NCBI RefSeq assembly: GCF_029910215.1
Contig: NZ_CP110396.1
Span: 1,426,001-1,490,000 of the forward strand
DNA length: 64,000 nt
Source of the DNA: Paraburkholderia sp. D15
GTDB taxonomy: Bacteria > Pseudomonadota > Gammaproteobacteria > Burkholderiales > Burkholderiaceae
Reading direction: 5' to 3'
Shown: positions 34,640-43,690 of the stretch, piece by piece
Numbering within the stretch: the stretch's first letter is position 1
Layout: the number at the start of each line of letters is the position of its first letter
The notes under the pieces: generated by a model
Databases searched by the model: none
Seen by the model: the letters and a program-made list of their open reading frames with translations, nothing else
Told to the model about the DNA's origin: nothing
Program-made: the position numbers and the translations under genes

Positions 34640-35830
34640 TTAGCCCGCGAGTCCGCGCGCCAGATCGCCGCGGATATCGCCCGCGTTTTCCAGACCCACC
34701 GCCAACCGGATCAAGCCTTCGGTGATGCCCGCCGCCGCGCGCGCTTCCGGCGTCACACGGCCATGCGTGGTTGTCGCCGGATGCGTGATGGTGGTGCGCG
34801 TATCGCCGAGGTTGCCGGTGATCGAGCAGATCTTCGTGCTGTCGATCACGCGCCATGCGTTCGCGCGCATCTGTTCCGGCGTCTCGCCCTTCAGTTCGAA
34901 CGACAGGATCGCGCCGCCCGCCTTCTGCTGACGCTTCGCCAACTCGTGCTGCGGATGCGATTCCAGCCCCGGATAGAACACGCGATTCACGGCCGGATGC
35001 TGCTCCAGCCAGCGCGCGATCTCGAGCGCGTTCGCCGACTGCTTCTCGACGCGCAGCGACAGCGTTTCCATGCCCTTGAGCAGCACCCACGCATTGAACG
35101 CGGACAACGTCGGCCCGGCGCTACGCACGAACGGAAACACTTTTTCCATGATGAACTGCTTCGAGCCGACCAGCGCGCCGCCAAGTACGCGCCCCTGACC
35201 GTCGAGGAACTTGGTGGCCGAATGCATGACGACGTCCGCGCCGAATTTCAGCGGCTGTTGCAGCGCGGGGCTGCAGAAGCAGTTATCGACCACGAACAGC
35301 GCGTTCGCGGCTTTGGCGATCTTGCCGATCGCTTCGATGTCGGACACTTCCGTCAGCGGATTCGACGGCGTTTCGAGGAAGAACATCTTCGTCTCGGGAC
35401 GCACGGCGTTTTTCCACGCATCCAGATCAGACGGATCGACGAACGTGGTCGTAATGCCGAACTTCGTGAAGATCTGCGAGAACATGCCGAGCGTCGAGCC
35501 GAACAGCGCCTGCGAACTCACCAGATGGTCGCCGGCCTGCAATGCGGACATCACCACCGACATGATCGCGGCCATGCCCGAGGCGGTCGCCATGCACGCT
35601 TCGCCGCCTTCGAGCGCGGCGAGCCGGTCCTGGAACATCGTGACCGTCGGGTTGGTGAAGCGCGAATAGGTGTAATAGTCCTCGGATTTCTTGAAGCGCT
35701 CGGCGGCATCCGCGGCGCTCGCGAACACGAAGCTCGAGGTCAGGAAAAGCGCTTCCGAATGTTCGTTGAAGTCGCTGCGCTGGGTGCCCGAGCGGACGGC
35801 CAGCGTGTCGAAGTTCAGGGAGTCGTCCAT
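34640..35830 (-). CDS. metZ: O-succinylhomoserine sulfhydrylase
   Basis: MetZ makes homocysteine from O-succinylhomoserine and sulfide, using PLP. The 396-residue protein has the Cys/Met-metabolism fold: YSRFTNPTVTMFQDRLAALE, the PLP phosphate and ring contacts ATASGMAAIMSVVMSALQAG, FVVDNCFCSPALQQPLKFGA, and the Schiff-base lysine in VMHSATKFLDGQGRVLGG; the end has GLIRLAVGLENAGDI. ATG 35830 gives the normal family start (MDDSLNFDTLAVRSGTQ). Upstream are a probable SAM-II riboswitch and an intrinsic terminator, so expression should fall when S-adenosylmethionine is plentiful. The purF gene lies further upstream, separated by its own hairpin. Confidence 0.93.
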   Translation of the reverse strand: MDDSLNFDTLAVRSGTQRSDFNEHSEALFLTSSFVFASAADAAERFKKSEDYYTYSRFTNPTVTMFQDRLAALEGGEACMATASGMAAIMSVVMSALQAGDHLVSSQALFGSTLGMFSQIFTKFGITTTFVDPSDLDAWKNAVRPETKMFFLETPSNPLTEVSDIEAIGKIAKAANALFVVDNCFCSPALQQPLKFGADVVMHSATKFLDGQGRVLGGALVGSKQFIMEKVFPFVRSAGPTLSAFNAWVLLKGMETLSLRVEKQSANALEIARWLEQHPAVNRVFYPGLESHPQHELAKRQQKAGGAILSFELKGETPEQMRANAWRVIDSTKICSITGNLGDTRTTITHPATTTHGRVTPEARAAAGITEGLIRLAVGLENAGDIRGDLARGLAG

Positions 35831-35916
35831 GTTGGTTCTGGTTTCCAATGTTCCATGGCTGCGTCCGGCGCGTACCGCGTGCGTGAAATCCACGCGGATC
35901 GCCGGACGGCAGCAAC

Positions 35917-35952
35917 AAAAAAGCCCGCTTTTGCGTCGGCATAAGCGGGCTT
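35917..35952 (-). terminator. intrinsic terminator in the metZ leader
   Basis: On the reverse strand AAGCCCGCTT (35952-35943) pairs with AAGCGGGCTT (35930-35921) around a 12-nt loop and runs into six U (35922-35917). It is a textbook intrinsic terminator, lying about 40 nt after the riboswitch and 87 nt before the metZ ATG, so it can act as the expression platform. Confidence 0.85.
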
Positions 35953-35999
35953 CATGTGCGGGGGAAAGCTGGAGCGGAGGCGGAACGATGCGGCTTTTC

Positions 36000-36061
36000 C
36001 ACCCTTCGCTTTAGCTGTTTCGGGTTGCCCCGCGTCCGCAAGCTGAGATCAAATCGACGCA
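36000..36061 (-). promoter_or_regulatory. probable SAM-II riboswitch upstream of metZ
   Basis: Read on the reverse strand, GCGTC (36060-36056) and GACGC (36036-36032) form P1. The loop begins GATTTG and ends GCTTGC, the SAM-II consensus. The 3' element GCTAAAGC (36015-36008) pairs with the loop GCTTGC (36043-36038) as the pseudoknot helix, with the conserved unpaired U and A. Between P1 and that element is an extra hairpin CGGG-GCAA-CCCG (36032-36021), not part of the compact SAM-II. SAM-II elements bind S-adenosylmethionine and control methionine genes, mostly in alpha-proteobacteria (established knowledge), and metZ is a fitting target. Found by motif reading; a covariance search would settle it. 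Confidence 0.75.
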
Positions 36062-36080
36062 AGCCAACATGCTAACACGC

Positions 36081-36113
36081 TCGCGGCGTGGCGTGCTGCA
36101 CGCCGCGCCGCGA
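36081..36113 (-). terminator. long hairpin after purF
   Basis: A 15-bp stem (36081-36095 with 36099-36113) with one G-U type mismatch and a 3-nt loop lies 55 bp after the purF stop. It lacks a U-tract but should strongly impede read-through from purF into the metZ leader. Confidence 0.55.
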
Positions 36114-36167
36114 AGCGCTATCCGCGGTGGCAGAGGCAAACGCATCGGGATGCGTTAGCGCCCGCCT

Positions 36168-37718
36168 TCAACCCACCGACAACTGCAAGTGCAGCTGCGA
36201 GCGAGCCGGGCCGCCACCGTCGATCGCTTCGCTCGCGGCGTCGCGATCCGATTGCGACGACGGCGCCAGACGCGCGGTTTCGATGCGATCGAGATACTCG
36301 GTCGTCACGTCGCCGGTCACGTAGTTGCCGTCGAAACACGACGCCTCGAATTCCCTCAGCGCCGGATTGATGTCGCGCACGGCCTGCTTCAGCGCGTCGA
36401 CGTCCTGATACACGAGGTGATCCGCACCGATCATGCGCGCGACTTCATCGTCCGTGCGGCCATGCGCGACGAGTTCGCCGCGCGTCGGCATGTCGATGCC
36501 GTAGACGTTCGGGAACTTCACCGGCGGCGCCGCCGACGCGAAGATCACCTTGTTCGCGCCCGCATCGCGCGCCATCTGCACGATTTCGTGCGAGGTAGTG
36601 CCGCGCACGATCGAGTCGTCGACGATCAGCACGTTCTTGCCCTTGAACTCGATGCCCATCGCGTTCAGCTTCTGGCGCACCGACTTCTTGCGCACGGCCT
36701 GGCCCGGCATGATGAAGGTGCGGCCGACATAACGGTTCTTGAAGAAGCCTTCGCGATACTCGACGCCCAGCTTCTTCGCGACCTGCATCGCGGCCGGGCG
36801 GGACGAATCGGGAATCGGCATGACCACGTCGATCGCGACGTCGGGCAACTCGCGCTTGATCTTCTCGGCGAGATAGTCGCCCATGCGCAGACGCACGTTG
36901 TAGACCGGCACGCCGTCGAGCACCGAGTCCGGACGCGCGAGATACACGAGTTCGAAAATGCACGGGTTCAGGCTCGGGTTCGTCGCGCATTGCTGGGAAT
37001 GCAGATTACCCTCGATATCGATGAAAATCGCCTCGCCCGGCGCGATGTCGCGCACGAACTCGAAGCCGATACCTTCGATCGCCACCGACTCCGACGCCAG
37101 AATCCATTCGACGCCTTCCGGCGTTTCCTGCTTGCCGAGGCACAGCGGGCGGATACCGTACGGATCGCGGAAACCCAGCAAGCCGTAACCGGCGATCAGC
37201 GACACGATCGCGTACGAGCCCCGCACCCGGCGATGCACGCCCGACACGGCCTTGAACAAGGCGGCCGGATCGAGTTGCAGGCCCGAGCTGGACAGCTGCA
37301 ATTCGTGCGCGAGCACGTTGAGCATGACCTCGGTGTCCGAATTCGTGTTGATGTGACGGCGATCGATGCGGAACATCTCGTCTTTCAACTGTTGCCAGTT
37401 GGTCAGATTGCCGTTGTGCGCGAGGATGATGCCGTACGGCGCGTTCACGTAGAACGGCTGGGCTTCTTCCTCGCTGGATGCGGACCCGGCCGTCGGGTAG
37501 CGGACCTGGCCGATACCGGTCGTGCCGGGCAGGCTACGCATGTTGCGCGTGCGAAACACGTCGCGCACCATGCCGTTGGCCTTGTGCATGTGAAAGTTAC
37601 TGCCGTTCGCGGTTGCGATGCCGGCGGCGTCCTGACCGCGATGCTGCAGGAGCAGCAGGCTGTCATAGATCAGCTGATTGACCGGAGAATGGGAAACTAC
37701 GCCTACGATGCCGCACAT
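36168..37718 (-). CDS. purF: amidophosphoribosyltransferase
   Basis: PurF catalyses the first committed step of purine synthesis, PRPP plus glutamine to phosphoribosylamine. The protein begins MCGIVGVVSHSPVNQ, so Cys2 is the N-terminal nucleophile of the glutaminase domain (about 1-240, with RYPTAGSAS and YGIILAHNGNLTNW). The phosphoribosyltransferase half carries the PRPP loop VLIVDDSIVRGTTS. The 516-residue length is normal for beta-proteobacteria. It is co-directional with cvpA upstream, the classic cvpA-purF pair. Confidence 0.96.
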   Translation of the reverse strand: MCGIVGVVSHSPVNQLIYDSLLLLQHRGQDAAGIATANGSNFHMHKANGMVRDVFRTRNMRSLPGTTGIGQVRYPTAGSASSEEEAQPFYVNAPYGIILAHNGNLTNWQQLKDEMFRIDRRHINTNSDTEVMLNVLAHELQLSSSGLQLDPAALFKAVSGVHRRVRGSYAIVSLIAGYGLLGFRDPYGIRPLCLGKQETPEGVEWILASESVAIEGIGFEFVRDIAPGEAIFIDIEGNLHSQQCATNPSLNPCIFELVYLARPDSVLDGVPVYNVRLRMGDYLAEKIKRELPDVAIDVVMPIPDSSRPAAMQVAKKLGVEYREGFFKNRYVGRTFIMPGQAVRKKSVRQKLNAMGIEFKGKNVLIVDDSIVRGTTSHEIVQMARDAGANKVIFASAAPPVKFPNVYGIDMPTRGELVAHGRTDDEVARMIGADHLVYQDVDALKQAVRDINPALREFEASCFDGNYVTGDVTTEYLDRIETARLAPSSQSDRDAASEAIDGGGPARSQLHLQLSVG

Positions 37719-37871
37719 GGCATGTCCTTCAAAGGTACGAAATTCGTCGTGGCGGCCGGTGCCTGAGATGATCCCCCGAGCCGAACGTCAGCGGGGCGCT
37801 TGCGACTGCAAGTGGAGGCGACCGGTTTGCGCCGGAGTCCTGCCGCGTTCCTCTGACCGCTCGCCTGATCG

Positions 37872-38366
37872 TCACACGCGGACGTAGGCGGCAAGCGTCT
37901 CGGGAAGCAGCGGTTTCATTACGTGCACGCCCTCGACCGCATAGGGCCGCAGCAAGGCGTTGCGCCAGAATTCCTGCTGGGGCAGTTCGGTCAAGCCAGC
38001 AAGGGCGACCAGAATCAGCACCAGGATGACCCCGCGGACGAGGCCGAACATCAAACCGAGCGAGCGGTCCACGCCGCTCAAGCCGGTTGCCTGCACGATG
38101 CGGCTCAGGAGGGCATTCAACACGCTCGCCACCAGCACCACACCGACCACCACCAGCGCAAAGGCCAGCAGCCACTGCGTCAACGCACCGCCCGGCCACG
38201 TGGACGGGATAAACGGCACGACATACCCAACAAAGCGGCAAGCGATGAAAAACGCCGCGATCCAGCCGATCAGCCCGAATATCTCGGACAGAAAACCGCG
38301 CCACGTGCCACGCAGCGCCGACAAACCGATCACCGCCATTACAGCGTAGTCGAAGGCAGTGAACAT
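37872..38366 (-). CDS. cvpA: CvpA family membrane protein
   Basis: This 164-residue protein has four hydrophobic segments and the CvpA signature near the N-terminus (FDYAVMAVIGLSALRGTWRG, then EIFGLIGWIAAFFIACRFV). The middle holds GVDRSLGLMFGLVRGVILV, the other conserved block. CvpA is needed for colicin V production in E. coli and affects envelope and purine-related phenotypes; its molecular role is unknown. It lies between the SPOR protein gene (8-bp gap) and purF, the usual location. Confidence 0.92.
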   Translation of the reverse strand: MFTAFDYAVMAVIGLSALRGTWRGFLSEIFGLIGWIAAFFIACRFVGYVVPFIPSTWPGGALTQWLLAFALVVVGVVLVASVLNALLSRIVQATGLSGVDRSLGLMFGLVRGVILVLILVALAGLTELPQQEFWRNALLRPYAVEGVHVMKPLLPETLAAYVRV

Positions 38367-38373
38367 CGCTGGC

Positions 38374-39345
38374 TTACTGTGCGGCGCCGCTGTTCGCGCC
38401 CGACGTCAAGCCGGCCTCGCGGACTTTCGCAATCGCGGCGCTGGCCGCGGCGCGGTCGGCGAACGGGCCGGCGCGCAATAGCGTGAGCGTGGAGCCGTCG
38501 GCCTGCTTACGATGTTCGGTATATGCGGGTACACCCGCCGCTTTCAACTTGGCTGCCCAGTTGCGGGCGTTCGCGTCGTTCGCGAAGGCGCCCAGCTGGA
38601 CCGCGAAACGGCTGCCCGGCGGCGATGCCGGCGTGCCGGCACTGGTATTGGCGTTGTCGGTCGCGGCGGCGGTGTTGGTGTCGTCGGTCGCGCCCGGTGC
38701 GGGCGTGGCGGCCGCGTTGTGCGTGACGGGCGGCGGCGTGACGGCGGGCCTGGCCGGTTTCGCGGACGGTGCTGCCGGCGTGGCCGGTGCCGTATTCGCC
38801 GCGATAGCCGGTGTTTGCGGCTTCGCCGCCGGTTTGGCGCTGGTGTTCGCTCCGGCGGTAGCCGTCGAGTTGGCCGACGTACCCGGCTGTGGCGCGGATG
38901 TGGACGTGGATTGATTGCGTGTAGCGGATGTCGTCGCGCCCGGCGTCGCCGCGAGGCCCGACGCGGCAAGTCCTGCGTCGGGAGTCGGATTATCGGGTGC
39001 TACGCCGGCTTGCGTGTCTTCGTCAGCTTTCGCGAGTTTGGGCGCGGGACGGTTCGGGATGTCGATCGAGATGTCGTCCGTCACCGGCTTGGGATGCGAA
39101 TCCAGCACCATCGGCAGGATGACCACGGCCGCGACGACCATCGCGATCGCGCCGACGAGCCGGCGCCGCGCACGCTGCTTCTCCGGCAACGTAGGGTCGA
39201 GCAGCATGGCGTCGGCGTCGACGGTGCGCTCCGTGCGGCGGGTTCGCCGCTCCACGCGCTCGCCACGGGCGGCGCGGGTGGAACTGGTATTTGCGCCGCG
39301 CCGGGTGGGCGCGTCGTCTTTCTTGCCGAACGAGAAAATTCCCAT
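38374..39345 (-). CDS. SPOR-domain cell division protein (DedD-like)
   Basis: The 323-residue protein has a charged cytoplasmic N-terminus, one membrane span at about residues 61-82 (RLVGAIAMVVAAVVILPMVL), a long Ala/Thr/Pro-rich linker, and a C-terminal SPOR domain (RFAVQLGAFANDANARNWAA, then ending TLLRAGPFADRAAASAAIAK). SPOR domains bind denuded glycan strands at the division septum. The linker is low in complexity and probably varies between strains. It lies between folC and cvpA, the usual place for dedD-like genes. Confidence 0.9.
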   Translation of the reverse strand: MGIFSFGKKDDAPTRRGANTSSTRAARGERVERRTRRTERTVDADAMLLDPTLPEKQRARRRLVGAIAMVVAAVVILPMVLDSHPKPVTDDISIDIPNRPAPKLAKADEDTQAGVAPDNPTPDAGLAASGLAATPGATTSATRNQSTSTSAPQPGTSANSTATAGANTSAKPAAKPQTPAIAANTAPATPAAPSAKPARPAVTPPPVTHNAAATPAPGATDDTNTAAATDNANTSAGTPASPPGSRFAVQLGAFANDANARNWAAKLKAAGVPAYTEHRKQADGSTLTLLRAGPFADRAAASAAIAKVREAGLTSGANSGAAQ

Positions 39346-39374
39346 GAATCGCTTGGTTCGAGCGTGGCGCCCGT

Positions 39375-40685
39375 TCAGTGTTGCTGCGATTTACGGTAGG
39401 CCATCACGCCGGCTACCGTATAGAAACTGCCGAAAACCACGATTCTATCATTCTCTGACGCTCGTTTTAGCGCGTCTTGGTATGCATCTGCCGGGCTCGG
39501 GTAACGCGTCACGCTGCTGTCGGCGCCATTTTCCACGCCCTGCTCGCGCAACGCCGCTTCAAGCTGTTCCGCCGATGCCGCTCGCGGCGTCGGCAGATCC
39601 GTTACGCACCAGTGGTCGATCTCGTCCTTCAGATGGGCCAGCACGCCGGCAATGTCCTTGTCGCGCATCGCGCCGAACACCGCGTAGGTGTACGGGAAAA
39701 AGCCCATGTTGCCGAGGTTCTGCGTGAGCACGGCCGCCGCGTGCGGATTGTGGCCGACGTCCAGCACCACAGCCGGTTTGCCCGGCAGCACCTGGAACCG
39801 GCCCGGCAACTCGACGTTCGCAAGTCCGAGACGAATATCCTGCGCCGACACCGGCAGCCGGTCGCGCAGTGCCTCGAGCGCCGCGAGCGCCGCGGACGTG
39901 TTGATCAACTGATTCGCGCCGCGCAACGCTGGATAAGCCAGCGCCGAACGGCGCATGGTCGGGCCGACATAGCTCCACTGCTGACGCTCGCTGCCCGCCT
40001 GGCCTTCGTAGCGGAAATCGCGGCCGAAGAGCCACAGTTCGGCGCCGATCTTCTCCGCATGACCGATCAACGATTGCGGCGCGACCGGGTCGGCGCAGAT
40101 CGCCGGCTTGCCCGGACGGAAAATGCCGGCTTTTTCGAACGCGATCTTCTCGCGCGTGTCGCCGAGATAATCGGTGTGATCGATATCGATGCTGGTGATC
40201 ACCGCGCAGTCGGTATCGAGAATGTTGACCGCGTCGAGACGGCCGCCCAGACCGACTTCGAAGATCACCGCGTCGAGCCCGCGCGCGGCGAACAGGCTCA
40301 TGATGGCCAGCGTCGTGAACTCGAAATATGTCAGCGTGACCGGCTCGGCGAGGCTCAGGCGCGCGGCTTCGACGGCCTCGAAGTGCGGCAGCAGCTCGGC
40401 GTCGCTGGCCATCGCGCCGTTGATGCGCGCGCGTTCGTTGAACGTCAGCAGGTGCGGCGAGGTGTGGCAACCCACCGTGAAACCGGCACGCAACAGAATC
40501 GATTCGAGGATCGCGCACGTGGAGCCCTTGCCGTTGGTGCCGCCGACCGTGATGATCGGGCACGCGAACGACAATTGCATCGCATCACGAACGCGGGAGA
40601 TACGCCCCAAACCCATGTCGATGCCGACCGGATGCGCGGATTCAAGGTGCGTGAGCCACGCGTCGAGAGTGGGGAAAGTGGTCAT
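39375..40685 (-). CDS. folC: bifunctional folylpolyglutamate/dihydrofolate synthase
   Basis: FolC adds glutamate to dihydropteroate and folates using ATP. The 436-residue protein has the Mur-ligase-type P-loop TVGGTNGKGST (residues 47-56), the folate-region LDAVNILDTDCAVITSIDID, DHTDYLGDTREKIAFEKAGI, and the C-domain VVLDVGHNPHAAAVLTQNL. ATG 40685 gives the normal family N-terminus (MTTFPTLDAWLTHLESAHP). It follows accD in the conserved accD-folC-dedD-cvpA-purF series. Confidence 0.95.
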   Translation of the reverse strand: MTTFPTLDAWLTHLESAHPVGIDMGLGRISRVRDAMQLSFACPIITVGGTNGKGSTCAILESILLRAGFTVGCHTSPHLLTFNERARINGAMASDAELLPHFEAVEAARLSLAEPVTLTYFEFTTLAIMSLFAARGLDAVIFEVGLGGRLDAVNILDTDCAVITSIDIDHTDYLGDTREKIAFEKAGIFRPGKPAICADPVAPQSLIGHAEKIGAELWLFGRDFRYEGQAGSERQQWSYVGPTMRRSALAYPALRGANQLINTSAALAALEALRDRLPVSAQDIRLGLANVELPGRFQVLPGKPAVVLDVGHNPHAAAVLTQNLGNMGFFPYTYAVFGAMRDKDIAGVLAHLKDEIDHWCVTDLPTPRAASAEQLEAALREQGVENGADSSVTRYPSPADAYQDALKRASENDRIVVFGSFYTVAGVMAYRKSQQH

Positions 40686-40890
40686 CGAATGAATCGCGAG
40701 TGAATCGGTTAAGCGCGGAATGCTGCGCGCGGCGATGCCGGCGGGCGACACCATCTGGCGCGACCGTGATTATCCAGGAAATGACAACGCGCCGCACGAT
40801 GACTCGCGCGACGCGTTATTTTTTGTGCTTTTTGCGTGCTTTCGCCGACGACCGCCACGCGCGATATGAGCGCGGGCGGTTCGCCCCGGC

Positions 40891-40911
40891 AAGCCGCGCG
40901 CGGCGCGGCTT
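40891..40911 (-). terminator. hairpin immediately after accD
   Basis: AAGCCGCGC (40891-40899) and GCGCGGCTT (40903-40911) form a perfect 9-bp stem with a 3-nt loop touching the accD stop codon. The reverse-strand tail has only two U, so attenuation between accD and folC (226-bp gap) is more likely than full termination. Confidence 0.5.
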
Positions 40912-41784
40912 TTAAGCGACGGCGTCCGCCGGCTGGTGGCTCAACAGCGCCATCAATTGCGCGATTTCCTCACGCAGCTTGCGACGGTCGACGATCATGT
41001 CCACCGCGCCCTTCGACAGCAGGAACTCGGCGCGCTGGAAACCTTCCGGCAGCTTTTCGCGCACGGTCTGTTCGATCACGCGCGGGCCGGCAAAACCGAT
41101 CAGCGCCTTCGGCTCCGCGATCACCACGTCGCCGAGGAACGCGAAACTGGCCGACACGCCGCCCATGGTCGGATCGGTCAGCACGGAAATGAACGGCAGC
41201 TTGGCTTCGGCCAGCTTGGTCAGCATTGCCGTGGTCTTCGCCATCTGCATCAGCGACAGCAGGCTTTCCTGCATCCGCGCGCCGCCCGAGGCGGTGAAGC
41301 AGATGAACGGCACTTTCTGTTCGAGCGCGTTCTGCGCGCCGCGTGCGAAGCGCTCGCCAACCACCGAACCCATCGAGCCGCCCATGAACGAGAACTCGAA
41401 GCAGGCCACGACCACCGGCAACGTGTGGATCGCGCCGCCCATCACGACCATTGCGTCGGTTTCGTCGGTGTCGTCCATCGCCTCTTTCAGGCGCTCCGGA
41501 TATTTGCGGCTGTCCTTGAACTTCAGCGCGTCGACCGGGACGATTTCCTGACCGATTTCGTAGCGGCCTTCCGGATCGAGCAGGCCGTCGAGCCGCTCAC
41601 GCGCGCCGATGCGCATGTGATGGTCGCATTTCGGGCAAACGTGCAAATTGGCCTCGACGTCGTTGCGATACAGCACCGCTTCGCACGAGGGGCACTTGAT
41701 CCACAGGCCTTCCGGAATCCCCTTTCGGCTCTTCGGGTCGGTTTGTTTGATTTTCGGCGGCAGCAGCTTGTCGAGCCAGCTCAT
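40912..41784 (-). CDS. accD: acetyl-CoA carboxylase carboxyltransferase subunit beta
   Basis: AccD is the zinc-binding half of the carboxyltransferase that moves CO2 from biotin to acetyl-CoA, making malonyl-CoA for fatty acid synthesis. The 290-residue protein has the N-terminal C4 zinc ribbon (C31, C34, C50, C53: [10 protein letters not shown] and VCPKCDHHM) and the crotonase-fold core with [38 protein letters not shown] and [17 protein letters not shown]. It follows trpA by 80 bp. Confidence 0.96.
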   Translation of the reverse strand: MSWLDKLLPPKIKQTDPKSRKGIPEGLWIKCPSCEAVLYRNDVEANLHVCPKCDHHMRIGARERLDGLLDPEGRYEIGQEIVPVDALKFKDSRKYPERLKEAMDDTDETDAMVVMGGAIHTLPVVVACFEFSFMGGSMGSVVGERFARGAQNALEQKVPFICFTASGGARMQESLLSLMQMAKTTAMLTKLAEAKLPFISVLTDPTMGGVSASFAFLGDVVIAEPKALIGFAGPRVIEQTVREKLPEGFQRAEFLLSKGAVDMIVDRRKLREEIAQLMALLSHQPADAVA

Positions 41785-41864
41785 ATTGAATCCTTCTGGG
41801 GTCGGCAGTCGCGCAAACGGCGGGACAAACCCGCCGTTTGCGCTACAGACGACAAAAATAACTG

Positions 41865-42677
41865 TTATCGGGCAGTCGCGACGCTATCGATCGCCTCGCG
41901 CACTTCGGCGACGAAGCGGGTGAGCGTTTCGGCGGCAGTCTCGGGCGACGCTTGTTCGAGCAATTGCACGATACGGCTACCGATCACGACGGCATCGGAC
42001 ACTTCGGCGACCGAACGCGCGGTTTGCGCGTCGCGGATGCCGAAACCGACGCCCACCGGCAGGGGTACGCGCGACTTGATGGCCGGGATTTTACTCGCGA
42101 TGCTGGAAACGTCCAGATTTGCGGCGCCGGTCACCCCCTTCAACGACACATAATAGACGTAGCCGCTGGCGATTTTGCCGACTTCCGCAATACGCTCGTC
42201 CGTCGACGTGGGCGCCAGCAGGAAGATCGGATCGATGCTGGCAGATCGCATCTTTTCCGCGAAGTTAGCGCACTCTTCCGGCGGGTAATCGACAACCAGC
42301 ACGCCGTCCACGCCGGCATCCTGAGCGGCTTTCGCGAATTCGTCGACACCCATGCGTTCGATCGGATTCGCATAGCCCATCAGCACCACGGGCGTCTTGT
42401 CGTTAGTCTCGCGGAAGCGCTTGACGTCCGCGAGCACGTGGCGCAACGAGACGCCATGCGCCAACGCGCGTTCCGACGATTGCTGGATCACCGGACCATC
42501 GGCCATCGGGTCGGAAAACGGCACGCCGAGTTCGATCACATCCGCGCCGCCGGCAGCCAGCGCGTGCATGAATTCGACCGTACGGGCCGGGCTCGGATCG
42601 CCTGCCGTCATGAAGGGAATGAGGCCTTTCCTACCTTGAGCGGACAGCGCGTCAAACGTGTTCTTGATACGGGACAT
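41865..42677 (-). CDS. trpA: tryptophan synthase alpha subunit
   Basis: TrpA cleaves indole-3-glycerol phosphate to indole, which is channelled to TrpB. The 270-residue TIM barrel has [19 protein letters not shown], catalytic Glu and Asp in [20 protein letters not shown], and the phosphate-binding loops LKGVTGAAN and [19 protein letters not shown]. It is split from trpB by a DNA methyltransferase gene, although the two subunits form one complex. Confidence 0.96.
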   Translation of the reverse strand: MSRIKNTFDALSAQGRKGLIPFMTAGDPSPARTVEFMHALAAGGADVIELGVPFSDPMADGPVIQQSSERALAHGVSLRHVLADVKRFRETNDKTPVVLMGYANPIERMGVDEFAKAAQDAGVDGVLVVDYPPEECANFAEKMRSASIDPIFLLAPTSTDERIAEVGKIASGYVYYVSLKGVTGAANLDVSSIASKIPAIKSRVPLPVGVGFGIRDAQTARSVAEVSDAVVIGSRIVQLLEQASPETAAETLTRFVAEVREAIDSVATAR

Positions 42678-42764
42678 GGAAATATTCTCGGATTGGGGCT
42701 ACTGCGCGAGGCGTTCGGCGATTCGTTCGTGACACGCCGCCCACCTTCCGCCACGGCGGTTCGC

Positions 42765-43679
42765 TTATTGCGTTTCAGCCTGCCGCCGGACCTTGGCTTT
42801 TGCCGCCCGCGCCTTCACAGGCGTGGGCGTGGCAGCGGCGCTGACGCGTTCTCGCGCTATCGCACAGTAACTTTCATTGATCTCATAGCCGACGAATTCG
42901 CGCTGCTGACGGGCGCAAGCGACTGCGGTGGTGCCGCTGCCCATGAACGGATCGAGCACGCGACCGCCCTTCGGACAACTGGCCAGCACCATGCGCTCGA
43001 CGATTTCCAGTGGTTTCTGGGTCGGATGCGCGACGCGCTCGGCATGTTGCCGATGCAGCCGCGATACCGACCAGACATCCTTGGGATTATAGCCAAGCTC
43101 CAACCACTTGCTGCCCTCGAACAACTTACGCGAACGCGCCTTCTTCGTGACTTCATCGTACGGGATGCGGACGGGATCGAGATCGAAGAAGTAATCCTTC
43201 GACACCGCGAAGAAGCCGATGTTGTCATGCACCGAGGTGAACCGGCGCGTGGTTCCACCCATGCTCGGTACCCGCCGATCCCAGATGATTTCGTTGATCA
43301 TCACGAGTTTTGTCTTCAGGAAGCTGAAGATTTCCGGCGAATACTGCCACGTGCAGAAGATATACAGCGACCCCGACGGTTTGAGCTTCGGCACCGCCAA
43401 TTCCAGCCAGCCACGCGTCCAGGCGAGAAAATCCTCGCCCGTGCGCATGTCGGAATCGTTGCCGTAGTCCTTGCCCAATCCATACGGCGGATCGCACACG
43501 ATCAGGTCGATCGATCCGTCGGGGATGTTCGCTACATCGGTCAAAAAATCGCGGTTCAACAGCTGAATGCCGGCCGGCACCTGCGGCAGCAACGCCGCGG
43601 GCACCGCGCTGGCCGCCTGATCGGCGACCGGCTCCAGGGTTTCAATCGCCGGCTGAGGCTCGTCGAACTCGTCGCGCAT
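42765..43679 (-). CDS. orphan site-specific DNA methyltransferase (beta-type N6-adenine/N4-cytosine)
   Basis: The 304-residue protein has DLIVCDPPYGLGKDYGNDSD (catalytic motif IV, DPPY) before DPFMGSGTTAVACARQQ (SAM-binding motif I), the beta-class order shared with HinfI/CcrM-like enzymes. The sequence between them (including RLHRQHAERVAHPTQKPLEI) is the usual pre-motif-I H-P-T-Q-K-P. No restriction enzyme is adjacent, so it is an orphan. It starts 11 bp after trpB and ends 87 bp before trpA. From memory, a methyltransferase at this trp position is conserved in Burkholderia and has been linked to epigenetic regulation. The recognition site cannot be read here. The C-terminal Ala/Lys/Arg-rich tail may add DNA binding. 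ATG 43679 fits the trpB spacing. Confidence 0.88.
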   Translation of the reverse strand: MRDEFDEPQPAIETLEPVADQAASAVPAALLPQVPAGIQLLNRDFLTDVANIPDGSIDLIVCDPPYGLGKDYGNDSDMRTGEDFLAWTRGWLELAVPKLKPSGSLYIFCTWQYSPEIFSFLKTKLVMINEIIWDRRVPSMGGTTRRFTSVHDNIGFFAVSKDYFFDLDPVRIPYDEVTKKARSRKLFEGSKWLELGYNPKDVWSVSRLHRQHAERVAHPTQKPLEIVERMVLASCPKGGRVLDPFMGSGTTAVACARQQREFVGYEINESYCAIARERVSAAATPTPVKARAAKAKVRRQAETQ

Positions 43680-43690
43680 CGTCGCGGGGC

